Source: a virus
IMG/VR virus record: IMGVR_UViG_3300010368_000026
Coordinates: 1 to 43,944 of that record
Reading direction: 5' to 3' (one strand)
DNA length: 43,944 bases
The stretch's first letter is position 1, and each line of letters starts with the position of its first letter. Made by a program: the position numbers and the translations under genes. Below, one piece after another: positions 1 through 9,929 of this stretch. Below the pieces are notes generated by a model. That model saw only the letters and a program-made list of their open reading frames with translations. It was not told the origin of the DNA and made no database searches.

Positions 1-137
1 ATGATAAAATTGGAGCAGCTTTTCAAGAGTACAAATTTTTAGTTGGTTTCAATAATAAATTTTACATATACTGGTATAATGATCGTATAGACGCGCTTAT
101 GTTCGATAAGCTGGAGGAAAAACACTTTGTTAAGTAA
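1..137 (+). CDS. C-terminal end of an upstream tail-module gene (partial)
   Basis: An open frame enters the window at its left edge and stops with TAA at 135-137, giving the last 44 or so residues of a protein rich in Tyr, Phe and Lys. Its 5' end lies outside the window, so the family cannot be recognised. It directly precedes the lambda I-like gene and overlaps that gene's TTG start by 11 bases, so it very probably belongs to the same tail operon. In lambda-type tails this position is often the K (NlpC/P60) gene, but nothing in the fragment confirms this. Confidence 0.55.
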   Translation, partial: DKIGAAFQEYKFLVGFNNKFYIYWYNDRIDALMFDKLEEKHFVK

Positions 138-873
138 GATTATTGTTCATTCTGCTTATAGCAAGCTTTTTACACAAAAGGTTTATGAAGTTGATGTAGT
201 AAGATATGCTGATGTGTTAGTGTACCTAACTTCTATGCACACAAAATTTCGTAACTATGTAAAAAGTGTTGATAATGGTTTGATTGATGAAACTTATTGT
301 CTACTTAATAAAGATAAAGAAATTATTACTCAAGACGACTTATTCATTAGACGAGTAAAAGAAGATGACTGTTTTTACGTTGTACCTAATTTTATGGGTG
401 GTGGCGGAAAAAACGGTAAATATCTCATGATGGCCGCTATGATAGCTGCTGCGATTTACACAGGAGGTGCTAGTACTGCTGCAGGAGTTGGTAGTTCCGC
501 TGCAGGAAGTGCAGGTGCAATGGCCTCAGGTTCAGGAGTTGTCCCTCATGTTGCGGGAGAGATTGGTGCGGCTCAACTTGGTGCGTCAGGCTTTAGTTTA
601 GGCTCTATGGGTACTACTTTAGCTGTTAATGCAGGACTCGCTCTCGTAACTTCAATGTTTACTAAGAAACCTTCTGACATTAAGCGTACAGACCAAAACT
701 CAAGACAAAATAATATGTTTGGTTCTCTCAAAAATACAATAGATAGTGGTACTCCTATAATGCTAAATTACGGACTATTCAGAGTAGCAGGTCACTTTGT
801 TAGTGGATATCTAGATACCACAGATCACGACGCAAGCGCGTCAATCACCGTACAAGAAAAGTTTGATACATGA
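127..873 (+). CDS. Tail assembly protein, lambda gpI-like
   Basis: This 248-residue protein resembles lambda tail assembly protein I in length and organisation. It has an N-terminal small globular region (about 1-88), a glycine run GGGGK at about 92-96, an Ala/Gly-rich hydrophobic middle (100-175), and a conserved C-terminal block around 187-230 with a QNNMFGSLKNTIDSGTPI-type segment. That block matches the TDNGKQNTYFSSLDN region remembered from gpI. The start is TTG at 127, chosen because GGAGGA at 113-118 sits 8 bases upstream and no ATG is well placed. Its TGA stop overlaps the ATG of the J-like gene, so translation is probably coupled. In lambda, gpI acts with K, L and J in tail-tip assembly; the same role is inferred here. 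Confidence 0.85.
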   Translation: MLSKIIVHSAYSKLFTQKVYEVDVVRYADVLVYLTSMHTKFRNYVKSVDNGLIDETYCLLNKDKEIITQDDLFIRRVKEDDCFYVVPNFMGGGGKNGKYLMMAAMIAAAIYTGGASTAAGVGSSAAGSAGAMASGSGVVPHVAGEIGAAQLGASGFSLGSMGTTLAVNAGLALVTSMFTKKPSDIKRTDQNSRQNNMFGSLKNTIDSGTPIMLNYGLFRVAGHFVSGYLDTTDHDASASITVQEKFDT

Positions 874-3800
874 AAAGAAACTTTGTTAATATTAATGAAC
901 AACAAGTTCCAATTATTCGAGGAGCTGGCGGTGGCGGCGGTGGCAATGCAGGAGGCTATAATGAAGAGCCTAACTCCCTATTCGCAACAGATATTCTATT
1001 TGCAACAGTAGCTTTAGGAGAAGGACCTGTTTATAGAATTAACCCTAATGGGCCTCAAGATATTGAAGTAAGTGATTCTTCTATTGACGACCTTATCAAC
1101 TTAGATGGTGATGGTAGCGAAAAAACAAGCGATTTTAAAACACTCAGTAATCCCGGCACAACCACTCAAGCTCCTCTTAAAAAATTTGGTGACGAGTCTA
1201 TAACTCCTCAAAATTTTGCTTCTCCTGTTAATCTTAAAAAAGGAAATATCGATGGAGTTCCTGAAAGTAAAGTAATTCTTCAGGATACTAGTGCGTTTGC
1301 ATGGGATGCTATTAGGTTTTTATTTGTATGTAATTCTTTATTTGAGCAAGATGATCAGGGTAATGTTAAAGGACACTCTTTAACTGTTCAGGTGCAGATG
1401 TTTGATAGAGCAGGTCAACCTTTAGTATATCCCGCAGGTCATTCAAAGGCTGGAGAGTTAATTTTAATTAAAAAAACAATCTCTGGTAAGACTAATGTTC
1501 CCTATAAGTTTGATGTCACTGTGGAAATTCCAGATTCACTACAAAGTACTGATGGTTATAAATTTACAATAGAAAAAAGCTCAGATGAGAGCGGTGATTC
1601 GAGAATTACTTCTAACGTTCAAATCATCGGCTGGGCAGAAATAGAAAGAGCTCCGCAGTCTTATCCAAGAACTGCACATATTGGATATGCTCTCAAGGCT
1701 ATTAACGAGCATGTAGGACAAATCCCTACTTTTACCTCAATGGTAAAAGGTCTAATTGTCAAAGTGCCTTCAAATTACAATCAACCTATTTTAGAAAGTG
1801 GAGAAATTGATTGGAGAGAAGTAGAAGTTCAAGGACTACCTTCTCAGGATTTTTATATAGGCACTTATGGTTATAGATTACAAAAAAGTGGTAGCACCCC
1901 ACTTAGTGACCCTAATCCTCAAATATATGTAGGAACTTGGGACGGTTCATTTGTATATTCTTGGACGCAGAATCCCGTCTGGATTATTTACGATATTTTA
2001 ACTAATAAAAGTTATGGATTAGGTATTGACGAAGATAATATAGATAAATATAAGTTTTATCAAGTAGCACAGTATTGTGATGCATGTGACGAGATTACTG
2101 GCAATTTCATTGGAGTAGACGGTTTAGCTGATGGCAGTTACCGTAATAAACCAAGGACATATCTTGAAGGAATTGTTAGACGAGTTTTAACAGGTTTACC
2201 TAACGGTACACCCATCAAAGAACGTAGATTTATCTGTGATATGCAAATTTCAGATGTACAGCCTACTATGGATATTTTAAATACGATTGCCGCCTCTTTT
2301 AGAGGTACTATTGTATATTCGTTCGGTAAACTCTCGCTCGCCGTAGATCAACCTAATCGATATCCAACAATGATTTTTAATGAAACTAATATTAAAGATG
2401 GTTCCTTCTCTATCAGTGGCGGCAGAGAAAGTGACATGATTACTGGGGTTGAAGTTAGTTATGTTGATCCTAGAAATCACTATAAAAGAGAAACCGTAAG
2501 AATTGATACTGACGATAAAAACGATGGTTCAGATCGTTCTACAATTGAAAATGTAATTAGTCTCGATCTGCAAGGAGTTACTAGAAGAAGTCAAGCGCTT
2601 AGATATGCCCAGTACCATATCGCGGCTACAAAGTATCTCAGAAGAACTATTTCATTTACTACTAGCCTAGAAGCTTTAGCCTTAGCTCCTGGAGATGTTA
2701 TATCTGTGTCTCAGAACATGACAGGAATAAATTATGGCTTTGGCGGAAAAGTAGCTAATAATTCTGCTGTAGGCGCAGCTAATCCTAATGTAACTCTAGA
2801 GCATTTTACTTTTCCTGCATTAACAGATGCTGTATTTACCAACAATACTTATCCTGTAGCACTACGTATTATCAAACAAAAAAATGATAGAATGGATCTA
2901 TACATCGTTAGTAATAACGCTCCTGATTATCAATTTATTGGCACAGATAATGTATCAGTAGGTGCTGATTTAATCATGCTTACTGTGAGGGATAGATTTA
3001 ACCCAATTACTGGCGCCTTAGTAAATATTGAACTCGACGGTTGGTTAGCTAATGATGCTCCTGAAAAAGGAGATCTATGGAGCTTGGGAGAGTGGGTATC
3101 TCCTGGAGATTTAGGCACTAATAAGGCAGGTAAACTATTTACAGTGGCCGAAATAGAAAGAGAAACTGAAACAGAAGAAATATCTATTGTAGCAAAAGAA
3201 TATGTTTCTAATGTGTATGTTGATTCTGATACTTTCATAGATTACACTCCTACTGCTTACACAGATATTGATAGTGCTTTTTCAGCACCACCACCTCCAG
3301 TATTTTCTTTTAGAGCTTCCCCCCGCAGACTACAAGACGGTTCTGTAGTTGTAGATGGTATAATCGATAATAAAACAGAAAGAACTGGGTATTCTCAGAA
3401 TTTTTCAACTGAATACTTTTTAGCTACACCAGCAGGTTCTACCCCTGTCACTAATGCTCATCAAAGTGTGTTAAATATTGTAGTAGACAATTCAGCTGTC
3501 CTAACCGGTGAACTAGGGCAAAGTATTCTGGTAGGTAAAAATGGATTTACAAGCACTGTTGGAGAGGTTAGATTACTTTGTAATAATATTACTAGCGTCG
3601 ATGCTGGGGCAAACCTAGAACTCAAAGTCGAGGGATTGAATGTAGCTTTTGAGAAAAATATATTTAAGCACCTGCTAGAAGTCAATGACGGAACATTTCA
3701 AGGGTTAAAAGGTCAAGATTTTGTAAGTATTCCCTTAAGAGAGAAAACAAGTAAGAATAGCCTAAAGAATTTTATCGCCTTTGCTGATGATACTGTCGCC

Positions 3801-6800
3801 ACTTCAGCAAATATAGTAGCTTTTGATAAAACAATTGATACAATTAAGATTAATGATGTTCAAACAGGCGCACAAAAATTATCTGCTAGATTACCTGATT
3901 TACCTTTTTATGTCAGTATTAATCAAATGTTAGATGCTAGATTTTTTGCAAATAACTCATTTTATGTAACTGGTAGTAGAAAGCAATTTCAAGTAACTAA
4001 TACTATATCAGCAGCTTCTGGCTCGGATTTACACATTGAATTACCCGTAAGACCTAGGGACAAAATATTTACTAGTTTGTTCGTAGACGGTATTCAACGG
4101 AGTGCTGGACAATTTACATTTAATAATAATGAGAATGTTGCAGGTAAAAAAGCTAATATTGTATACCCTGTGCAAACTGGAGATACTGAATTTAGGGTTG
4201 ATATAGATCATTATACTGTACCAGCTATAGAAATTGGAGATAACGTACAAACTTCTGTAAATGATGTATTTCCAGTTATAGCTACTAGTTATGACCCACT
4301 AAGTGCTAATTATAATGCAGCGCTAACTTCTAATGCAATTTTTAGAATTGATTTGGGAAAACGACCAGAATCAAATTTATCTGGCTTTAGTTTTACGAAT
4401 ATATCTCCTAACCCTGTTGGTACTGTGGCTAACATATCTGCAAATACTTGTACCCTCGATTACAGTGAAGTAGAATATCCAGGGTTATTTAGATTAGCTA
4501 ATAATGGTATCTATGATTTACATTTATCAACTGATTACACTCAGTTATTTTTAACAGATGATCTTGTCATTCCTAACCTACCTCTAGGGATAACATCTAT
4601 AAAGGCTAGAAATATTAATCAGTTCTCTCGTAAAAGTCCTTTTTCTGAAAAATCTATAAGAGTTAGTAATTTACCTATACAAAAAGTAGACCCTGTTGAA
4701 ATCACTGAGTCTTTGTATAGAGACGCAACTGCTGGTGTAGCTGTTCGAATTACTGTCTCATTTACTCATATTCTTGGACAAGAAGTAACCGACTATGAAA
4801 TTTCATACAAACTTGATCAAGTTGAAGATATCAATGAAGATGGTGGCGCCAGTAATCTAACATCTTTTAATACTGTTAAAATTCCTGCCACTGGTGTTGA
4901 TGTGGATGGTAAAATTAGACACACCATCAATTTTACTAATAGAGGAACTACTAGCGGTGTTAATGTTGTTACTGTTCGTATTGTACCATTAAATAAAAGT
5001 ATTAGAGGTGTCTCTACTACTGCTACTAAAACTATACTCGGTAAAACAGCAAAACCACAAAATATTTTCAATTTTACAGGTGGTCAACAGACTGATCAGA
5101 TTACACTTTTTTGGCAGTATGCTAGAGTAGATGATGAGTTAGCAGACCTAGATTTGAAAGAAGTGGTCATCCGACGCCTTCAAGGTTCGCATTCAGCTAC
5201 TTTGTCTAACTTCATTGCAGGTAATCCTTTTGTACAAGTAGCTGCTGGAGTTAACAGAAAGTCAATTCCAATTGACACTTTTGGTACGTTTACCTATCTT
5301 GCTCGAACTCGTGACACATCTGGTAACTTAAGTGAGAGCGTGGTTGCAACTATAATTACCACTTCTAGACCTAATAGAAACCAAGTTGTAGCTGCTTATA
5401 ATGAAGATAGTCCGAGTGTGTCTTTTGCAGGCATTACAAATACAAATGACGGACAAGATAATTTTCCTTCTCTCGCAAGTACCTTATTCGGAGGAGTTGT
5501 ACGTTTTGCCGAAGACACAACTGCCCCTGGTTCAGGTAATCCTTCTACTCTTGTAGATAACGCAAATGCTTCTAGTTCAGGATTTAGCACGATAGCAGGA
5601 TCTCCTACAGATATATTAGCAGATGGGGATGCTACTTATCTCACAGAAATACGAGACTTTGGTTCTACAATTACAGCAGCAGTGTTTATTGAATCTGAAG
5701 GTACTCAGTCCATTCAATCTACTTTCAATGATCAGTTTAATACACTTATTGAAAGCTCTACTGAGGCAACCTCTGCAGGGCAACTTAAAGATACAAGCTT
5801 TGGCGGGATCGGTAGTATTTTAGGGCACGGTAATACTACCTTTACGGGTGCTAGTGCAATTAGATTTGATTCGAATAACCAAACCTTAATGAGCACAACA
5901 TCATCAGGAAATGTCTATGCTATCACTACTCGTGGTGATTATACGGGAAATTCAATACCTATAGCAGGTATTACTAAAGCCTCCCCAGCCGTAGTAACTA
6001 CCAGCGGCAGCGAGCATGGACTTGTAAATGGTGATAGAATTATCGTCCATGACGTATTGGGAATGGATGAAATTAATAATAAAGAACTTTATGTAAACAG
6101 AGTCAGCGCCACACAAGTTCAGCTGTATACCGATTCTGGAAGAACTTCTGCTCTTGATTCTTCTGGTTTCACCACTTACACTTCTTCAGGTGTACTAGAT
6201 CAAGGAGACTACGCAAATGCTAATGTTGTGGCCTTTATTGCCGGAACTATAGACGCTAGTACTATTAAGCTTGGCAAGACATTCTTTGCAAATGGAACAC
6301 CTACTGGAGGAAATAATTATGCAAATCTTTCTGTAGCAGGTACTAATTACTTACTGGTTGATTTAAAGCAATTTAATGATTTTGGCTCTGCTGAGACATT
6401 TGAAGGAGATTTAGGAGCTGTATCTACTCAAGTATTTATTAGAACCACCACGGCAGCAAATGCTGATTTATACGATTCTGTTGCAGCGGGTGGCTTTGCG
6501 ACTGGTAACTTGACTCTTGATTCTGATGGGAATCCTAATTTTGATCAAGCTGATAATGGTGATGGCGGTTTTGTACCCTACGAGGCAGGAACTAGAACCT
6601 TGCGACAGTTCCAATTAAAATTTGTAGTAAACAACAAAGAGCCTGATCAGTTTGACTTTACATTTGATAAACTTCGGTATACATTAGAAAAAGAAGTTAC
6701 AATTTTTACAACAGACGTATCATTTAGTTCTAGTCCTGCAACTGTGGACTATTCTTCTGCAGGATTTTTGAATAGGCCTGTGCTTAATTTTACACCAATC

Positions 6801-6944
6801 GGAACAGTTACAGCTCAGACAGCATTAGTTACTTCCGCTAGTTCTACTCAAGCACAGTTTACCTTGTATGATATAGAGAATAGTGCGTCAGCTGGTCTAG
6901 GCGATGGACCAATCACCGTACAAGTAACGGCAACAGGAGTATAA
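870..6944 (+). CDS. Tail tip / host-specificity protein J-like, 2024 aa
   Basis: This is the largest gene, nearly twice the length of lambda J (1132 aa). The J hallmark blocks are present: a glycine run at about 20-25; KVPSNYNQP near residues 297-306; YVGTWDGSF near 353-361; and the helical stretch ending in VAQYCD near 405. After the J core (to about 800) come several hundred residues of beta-rich, probably fibronectin-type or immunoglobulin-like modules. A segment near residues 1705-1765 (HGLVNGDRI...) resembles the FCCH-type small beta domain common in phage tail proteins. The C-terminal 250 residues are Thr/Ala/Ser-rich and probably form the distal fibre that touches the host. The ATG overlaps the upstream stop (ATGA). 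It is expected at the tail tip as the receptor-binding hub. Confidence 0.92.
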   Translation: MKRNFVNINEQQVPIIRGAGGGGGGNAGGYNEEPNSLFATDILFATVALGEGPVYRINPNGPQDIEVSDSSIDDLINLDGDGSEKTSDFKTLSNPGTTTQAPLKKFGDESITPQNFASPVNLKKGNIDGVPESKVILQDTSAFAWDAIRFLFVCNSLFEQDDQGNVKGHSLTVQVQMFDRAGQPLVYPAGHSKAGELILIKKTISGKTNVPYKFDVTVEIPDSLQSTDGYKFTIEKSSDESGDSRITSNVQIIGWAEIERAPQSYPRTAHIGYALKAINEHVGQIPTFTSMVKGLIVKVPSNYNQPILESGEIDWREVEVQGLPSQDFYIGTYGYRLQKSGSTPLSDPNPQIYVGTWDGSFVYSWTQNPVWIIYDILTNKSYGLGIDEDNIDKYKFYQVAQYCDACDEITGNFIGVDGLADGSYRNKPRTYLEGIVRRVLTGLPNGTPIKERRFICDMQISDVQPTMDILNTIAASFRGTIVYSFGKLSLAVDQPNRYPTMIFNETNIKDGSFSISGGRESDMITGVEVSYVDPRNHYKRETVRIDTDDKNDGSDRSTIENVISLDLQGVTRRSQALRYAQYHIAATKYLRRTISFTTSLEALALAPGDVISVSQNMTGINYGFGGKVANNSAVGAANPNVTLEHFTFPALTDAVFTNNTYPVALRIIKQKNDRMDLYIVSNNAPDYQFIGTDNVSVGADLIMLTVRDRFNPITGALVNIELDGWLANDAPEKGDLWSLGEWVSPGDLGTNKAGKLFTVAEIERETETEEISIVAKEYVSNVYVDSDTFIDYTPTAYTDIDSAFSAPPPPVFSFRASPRRLQDGSVVVDGIIDNKTERTGYSQNFSTEYFLATPAGSTPVTNAHQSVLNIVVDNSAVLTGELGQSILVGKNGFTSTVGEVRLLCNNITSVDAGANLELKVEGLNVAFEKNIFKHLLEVNDGTFQGLKGQDFVSIPLREKTSKNSLKNFIAFADDTVATSANIVAFDKTIDTIKINDVQTGAQKLSARLPDLPFYVSINQMLDARFFANNSFYVTGSRKQFQVTNTISAASGSDLHIELPVRPRDKIFTSLFVDGIQRSAGQFTFNNNENVAGKKANIVYPVQTGDTEFRVDIDHYTVPAIEIGDNVQTSVNDVFPVIATSYDPLSANYNAALTSNAIFRIDLGKRPESNLSGFSFTNISPNPVGTVANISANTCTLDYSEVEYPGLFRLANNGIYDLHLSTDYTQLFLTDDLVIPNLPLGITSIKARNINQFSRKSPFSEKSIRVSNLPIQKVDPVEITESLYRDATAGVAVRITVSFTHILGQEVTDYEISYKLDQVEDINEDGGASNLTSFNTVKIPATGVDVDGKIRHTINFTNRGTTSGVNVVTVRIVPLNKSIRGVSTTATKTILGKTAKPQNIFNFTGGQQTDQITLFWQYARVDDELADLDLKEVVIRRLQGSHSATLSNFIAGNPFVQVAAGVNRKSIPIDTFGTFTYLARTRDTSGNLSESVVATIITTSRPNRNQVVAAYNEDSPSVSFAGITNTNDGQDNFPSLASTLFGGVVRFAEDTTAPGSGNPSTLVDNANASSSGFSTIAGSPTDILADGDATYLTEIRDFGSTITAAVFIESEGTQSIQSTFNDQFNTLIESSTEATSAGQLKDTSFGGIGSILGHGNTTFTGASAIRFDSNNQTLMSTTSSGNVYAITTRGDYTGNSIPIAGITKASPAVVTTSGSEHGLVNGDRIIVHDVLGMDEINNKELYVNRVSATQVQLYTDSGRTSALDSSGFTTYTSSGVLDQGDYANANVVAFIAGTIDASTIKLGKTFFANGTPTGGNNYANLSVAGTNYLLVDLKQFNDFGSAETFEGDLGAVSTQVFIRTTTAANADLYDSVAAGGFATGNLTLDSDGNPNFDQADNGDGGFVPYEAGTRTLRQFQLKFVVNNKEPDQFDFTFDKLRYTLEKEVTIFTTDVSFSSSPATVDYSSAGFLNRPVLNFTPIGTVTAQTALVTSASSTQAQFTLYDIENSASAGLGDGPITVQVTATGV

Positions 6945-6947
6945 TAT

Positions 6948-8171
6948 ATGTCATTAGTAGATTCCAATACCTTTATTGAGCCGACAGCGGGAACCTCACT
7001 TAACTCTGCGCGTTCTCAATATAATAATGCTCTTAGATCTCTTTTAACTAATTTTAAGTCAGAGGCTATCCCTACTGCTACCAATATTGTGGCTTCTGGA
7101 GCAGGTTTAGGTGAGCAGGATGGAATGCTCTTTAGAAGTGCACTTACCAATGCTTTATACATATCAGATTCAGTGCATTTTAAATCATCTCCTGTGGGAG
7201 GAAATTTTACACGTGTAGGTGTAGGTAACAGAGTTGAAAACGGAATCGAGGCTTTAGCTGCTAATATTGCTTCATACGAGGTAGGAGAACTAGTTGCTAC
7301 TCCTTCAGCTTCTGGTGCTTTGTCAGGTAATGCCCGTCTCTATCTAAAATCAGGCAATGCTTCTAATATGACAGATCTCGTTGATGTTGGTATACCCCCT
7401 ACTAACGGGTCTGTCACAAATGTGATGTTACAACTTACGTCAATTACAGCAGACAGAATTAAAGATGGTAATGTTCTTCTAGCAAAAGCTGACTTTACAA
7501 CAGGCGCAGGAGACGGTGGGGCAGGCGCTGCTGCAACTCTTAAAATTTCATCTGCCGCTACTCAGGATACTTCTATTGGATTTAGTACTCGCGCTACTGC
7601 CAATGTCGCCTTAATCCATGTACACGGCTCTACTGGGGTTACTGCTGGTCTTAACCTCAAAGATCAGAGCGGTGCTTATGCACCTATGGCTTCTAACTTA
7701 GCTCTGCAATCAGCCATTCAAGGCGGAACAACAGCACCTGTTCCTTTAGTCCCTGCCGGTACAATGATGGTTTGGGCAGGTGCTAATGGCTCTCCACCAA
7801 CAGGCTGGTTGAACTGTCAAGGTGCTGCTGTAAGTAGGACAACATACGCAGCACTATACGCAGCTATTGGTGTAGTTTTTGGTGGGGGAGACGGCGTTAA
7901 TACATTTAATCTTCCCGACACTTCTGGTAGAGCGTTGTTTGGGACAAGCCCTTCTATTGCCGTAGGAGCAATGTCTGGAGGAATAACTGGAGCTGGAAAA
8001 GTTACTACCACTTCAGGTAATGCTAACCCAAACACCCCTACAACAGCTAACTTCTCGACAGGCGCAAAAGATGCAGGCACTGCTCCTGCTATTACTAGTA
8101 TATCGTTTGCTGGACATACGCACGATGTTACATTACCACACTGCGTGGTAAATTGGATAATTAAAACATAG
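6948..8171 (+). CDS. Tail fibre protein with phage collar domain
   Basis: The protein is 407 residues long. The N-terminal two thirds are low-complexity Ala/Asn/Thr/Ser, typical of a fibre shaft. Near residue 264 a phage tail-collar domain begins (PAGTMMVWAG, then PPTGWLNCQGAAVSRTTYAA, then NTFNLPDTSGRALFG). The C-terminus has the AGHTHD motif and ends VVNWIIKT, as in many short-tail-fibre and collar proteins, where H-x-H motifs can bind metal in the trimer tip. AGGAG at about 6934-6938 precedes the ATG, and only 3 bases separate it from the J-like stop. It probably trimerises and contributes to receptor binding. Confidence 0.88.
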   Translation: MSLVDSNTFIEPTAGTSLNSARSQYNNALRSLLTNFKSEAIPTATNIVASGAGLGEQDGMLFRSALTNALYISDSVHFKSSPVGGNFTRVGVGNRVENGIEALAANIASYEVGELVATPSASGALSGNARLYLKSGNASNMTDLVDVGIPPTNGSVTNVMLQLTSITADRIKDGNVLLAKADFTTGAGDGGAGAAATLKISSAATQDTSIGFSTRATANVALIHVHGSTGVTAGLNLKDQSGAYAPMASNLALQSAIQGGTTAPVPLVPAGTMMVWAGANGSPPTGWLNCQGAAVSRTTYAALYAAIGVVFGGGDGVNTFNLPDTSGRALFGTSPSIAVGAMSGGITGAGKVTTTSGNANPNTPTTANFSTGAKDAGTAPAITSISFAGHTHDVTLPHCVVNWIIKT

Positions 8172-8180
8172 GAAACAAAT

Positions 8181-8792
8181 ATGGAATATATACTTTTTCA
8201 AATAGACGAAATGAAACAACAGATGGTATTTTGCCATTATAGAGACTTTTCCAAAGGAAAAGCAGCAAGTGAATTAAAACAGAGAGCTTTTCCTCTTACT
8301 TTAATTAGCGAACATGAGCCTAAAATTACTGAACTAGTAGAAGGGGAAATTGTAGGAATTTTTTATGAAAAACGTGGCGATAATGTAGTTTCTGAGGTAC
8401 AATATTTAAGTGGTACTGAAGAGATTAAAAATCAAGAAGATATAGATTGGATTGAGACTTTCGTAAAAAGATGCTGCATAGACATGGCGCACGATGAGCT
8501 TCTTAAGCCGCCGTCAGTAGACGAGCAAGTTGAAGATTTTATCAAAGAATTTTTTGAAAACGAAGAATCAGAAGCTTTAGAGCAGAAAGATTTCTTAGCA
8601 GACTTTTTTGATGAAGTCACTGAATCTGATGATGAAAATTCCTCTGAGAATAATACTAAAAAACAAGAAACAACTGAAAAAGATGTTGTAGCTGATCATT
8701 TTGACAATTCTGAGGAAGAAGCTTTAGAAGAAAAAGATTTTTTATCTGAGTTTTTTGCGGAATTAGAATCAGAAGATAAGAAAAATAATTAA
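8181..8792 (+). CDS. Acidic protein with internal EALExKDFL repeats
   Basis: A 203-residue protein not recognised as any known family. Residues 1-110 look globular and contain two nearby cysteines (RCCID). The rest is strongly acidic and repetitive: EALEQKDFLADFF at about 132-144 and EALEEKDFLSEFFAEL near the C-terminus are near copies, and a related DFIKEFFE unit precedes them. An acidic tail with repeated Phe-Phe amphipathic motifs suggests short linear motifs that dock on a repeated partner. It lies between two fibre genes, so an assembly chaperone or fibre-attachment factor is plausible but only inferred from position and composition. Confidence 0.75.
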   Translation: MEYILFQIDEMKQQMVFCHYRDFSKGKAASELKQRAFPLTLISEHEPKITELVEGEIVGIFYEKRGDNVVSEVQYLSGTEEIKNQEDIDWIETFVKRCCIDMAHDELLKPPSVDEQVEDFIKEFFENEESEALEQKDFLADFFDEVTESDDENSSENNTKKQETTEKDVVADHFDNSEEEALEEKDFLSEFFAELESEDKKNN

Positions 8793-8801
8793 GGAGCTAG
8801 T

Positions 8802-9929
8802 ATGGCTTTAACTCGTGTAACAGGGACTGTAATATCAGCTAACGCATTAAGTGCTACTTTGTTAGCAAACGGCGCTATTGAATCGCGACACCTAGGCCCT
8901 GGAGTTGTCGGATTGATTTCTCTAACGTCTGCTGCGAATGCTGCTGCAGTGCATGTTGATCTTACCTCTAATATTAATTCTCTTCAGTCAAATATTAACA
9001 CTGTTAAGAATAATGTCGATATAGTATCTTTTAATGCAGCTGCTAATAGTGTTCAAGCTACTGCTAATATCGGTATCGTGAGTGATAATGCACTATCTGC
9101 CATCTCTAATACTGTTCAACTTTTAGCTAACCTTAACCAAACTTCCACAAATGTGGCTAGTATAATTGATGGTACGACGCCATTTACTGGCCAAGTAACT
9201 ATGCAAGATGATCTAGTGATTACTGGAAATCTTACAGTGAATGGTGATCAAACTATAGTCGATTCTACAAGTTTGACTGTAGAAGACCGTATGATAATGT
9301 TGAATGAGGGAGGGACAGGCTCTCCTTCTGCTGATGTTGGAATACTATTTAATAGAGGTAATCAAGGAAATGCGGCATTCTTTTATGATGAGTCTGCTTT
9401 AGCATTTACTGTAGCAGACACTTTTGATCCTCCGTCTAACACAACTTTATCCGCAGTAACTTTAAGTAATATCACTGTAGGTCTTTTAGCTGCTTCAAAT
9501 GTGACATATACAGGAACTGATGTTCATGTTTCTATGACAGACAATGTGGCTGCATTACAAGCTAGAATTGATGCCAATAGCACTTTTGCTACGGCTGTGG
9601 AGTCAAGACGCGTAACTAATGTAGCGGTTGCAGCTTCGAATGATTTTATTACGTTCACTAGGCTTAACGCTAACATAAACGTTGTACAAGATAATATTGT
9701 AGCTTCAACAGGTTTGGTTCCATTTGTAAATGTAATTACAACAGCAGGATCAAACGCAGTTGGAATAGGGGTTGATACTACAACAGATGCAAACGTAGTC
9801 ACCGTAACTCTCGACGGTGTTGTACAGCCGAATACTGAATTTGTCATGGATCATACCACTAATGTTTTACAATTTAAAGACGTATCTATCCCGTCTGGAA
9901 CAGTAGTAACAATATTTAGTTTAGCATAA
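8802..9929 (+). CDS. Tail fibre-like structural protein
   Basis: The protein is 375 residues long. The N-terminus (ALTRVTGTVISANALSATLL) and the block near residue 139 (ITGNLTVNGDQTIVDST, then LTVEDRMIMLNEGG) are of the type seen in fibre proteins of many marine phages. The middle is low-complexity Asn/Ala/Val with heptad-like spacing (about 45-115), consistent with a trimeric coiled coil. The C-terminal 60 residues form a compact Val/Thr-rich beta region that may cap the fibre. AAGGAG at 8792-8797 precedes the ATG. Its stop overlaps the start of the radical SAM gene by one base (TAATG). Confidence 0.82.
   Translation: MALTRVTGTVISANALSATLLANGAIESRHLGPGVVGLISLTSAANAAAVHVDLTSNINSLQSNINTVKNNVDIVSFNAAANSVQATANIGIVSDNALSAISNTVQLLANLNQTSTNVASIIDGTTPFTGQVTMQDDLVITGNLTVNGDQTIVDSTSLTVEDRMIMLNEGGTGSPSADVGILFNRGNQGNAAFFYDESALAFTVADTFDPPSNTTLSAVTLSNITVGLLAASNVTYTGTDVHVSMTDNVAALQARIDANSTFATAVESRRVTNVAVAASNDFITFTRLNANINVVQDNIVASTGLVPFVNVITTAGSNAVGIGVDTTTDANVVTVTLDGVVQPNTEFVMDHTTNVLQFKDVSIPSGTVVTIFSLA

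Noticed and set aside
2277-5823. Several long open frames antisense or out of frame within the J-like gene
   Set aside because: They have no ribosome sites, no recognisable domains and lie wholly within a long gene with strong family similarity; they are shadows of its codon use.
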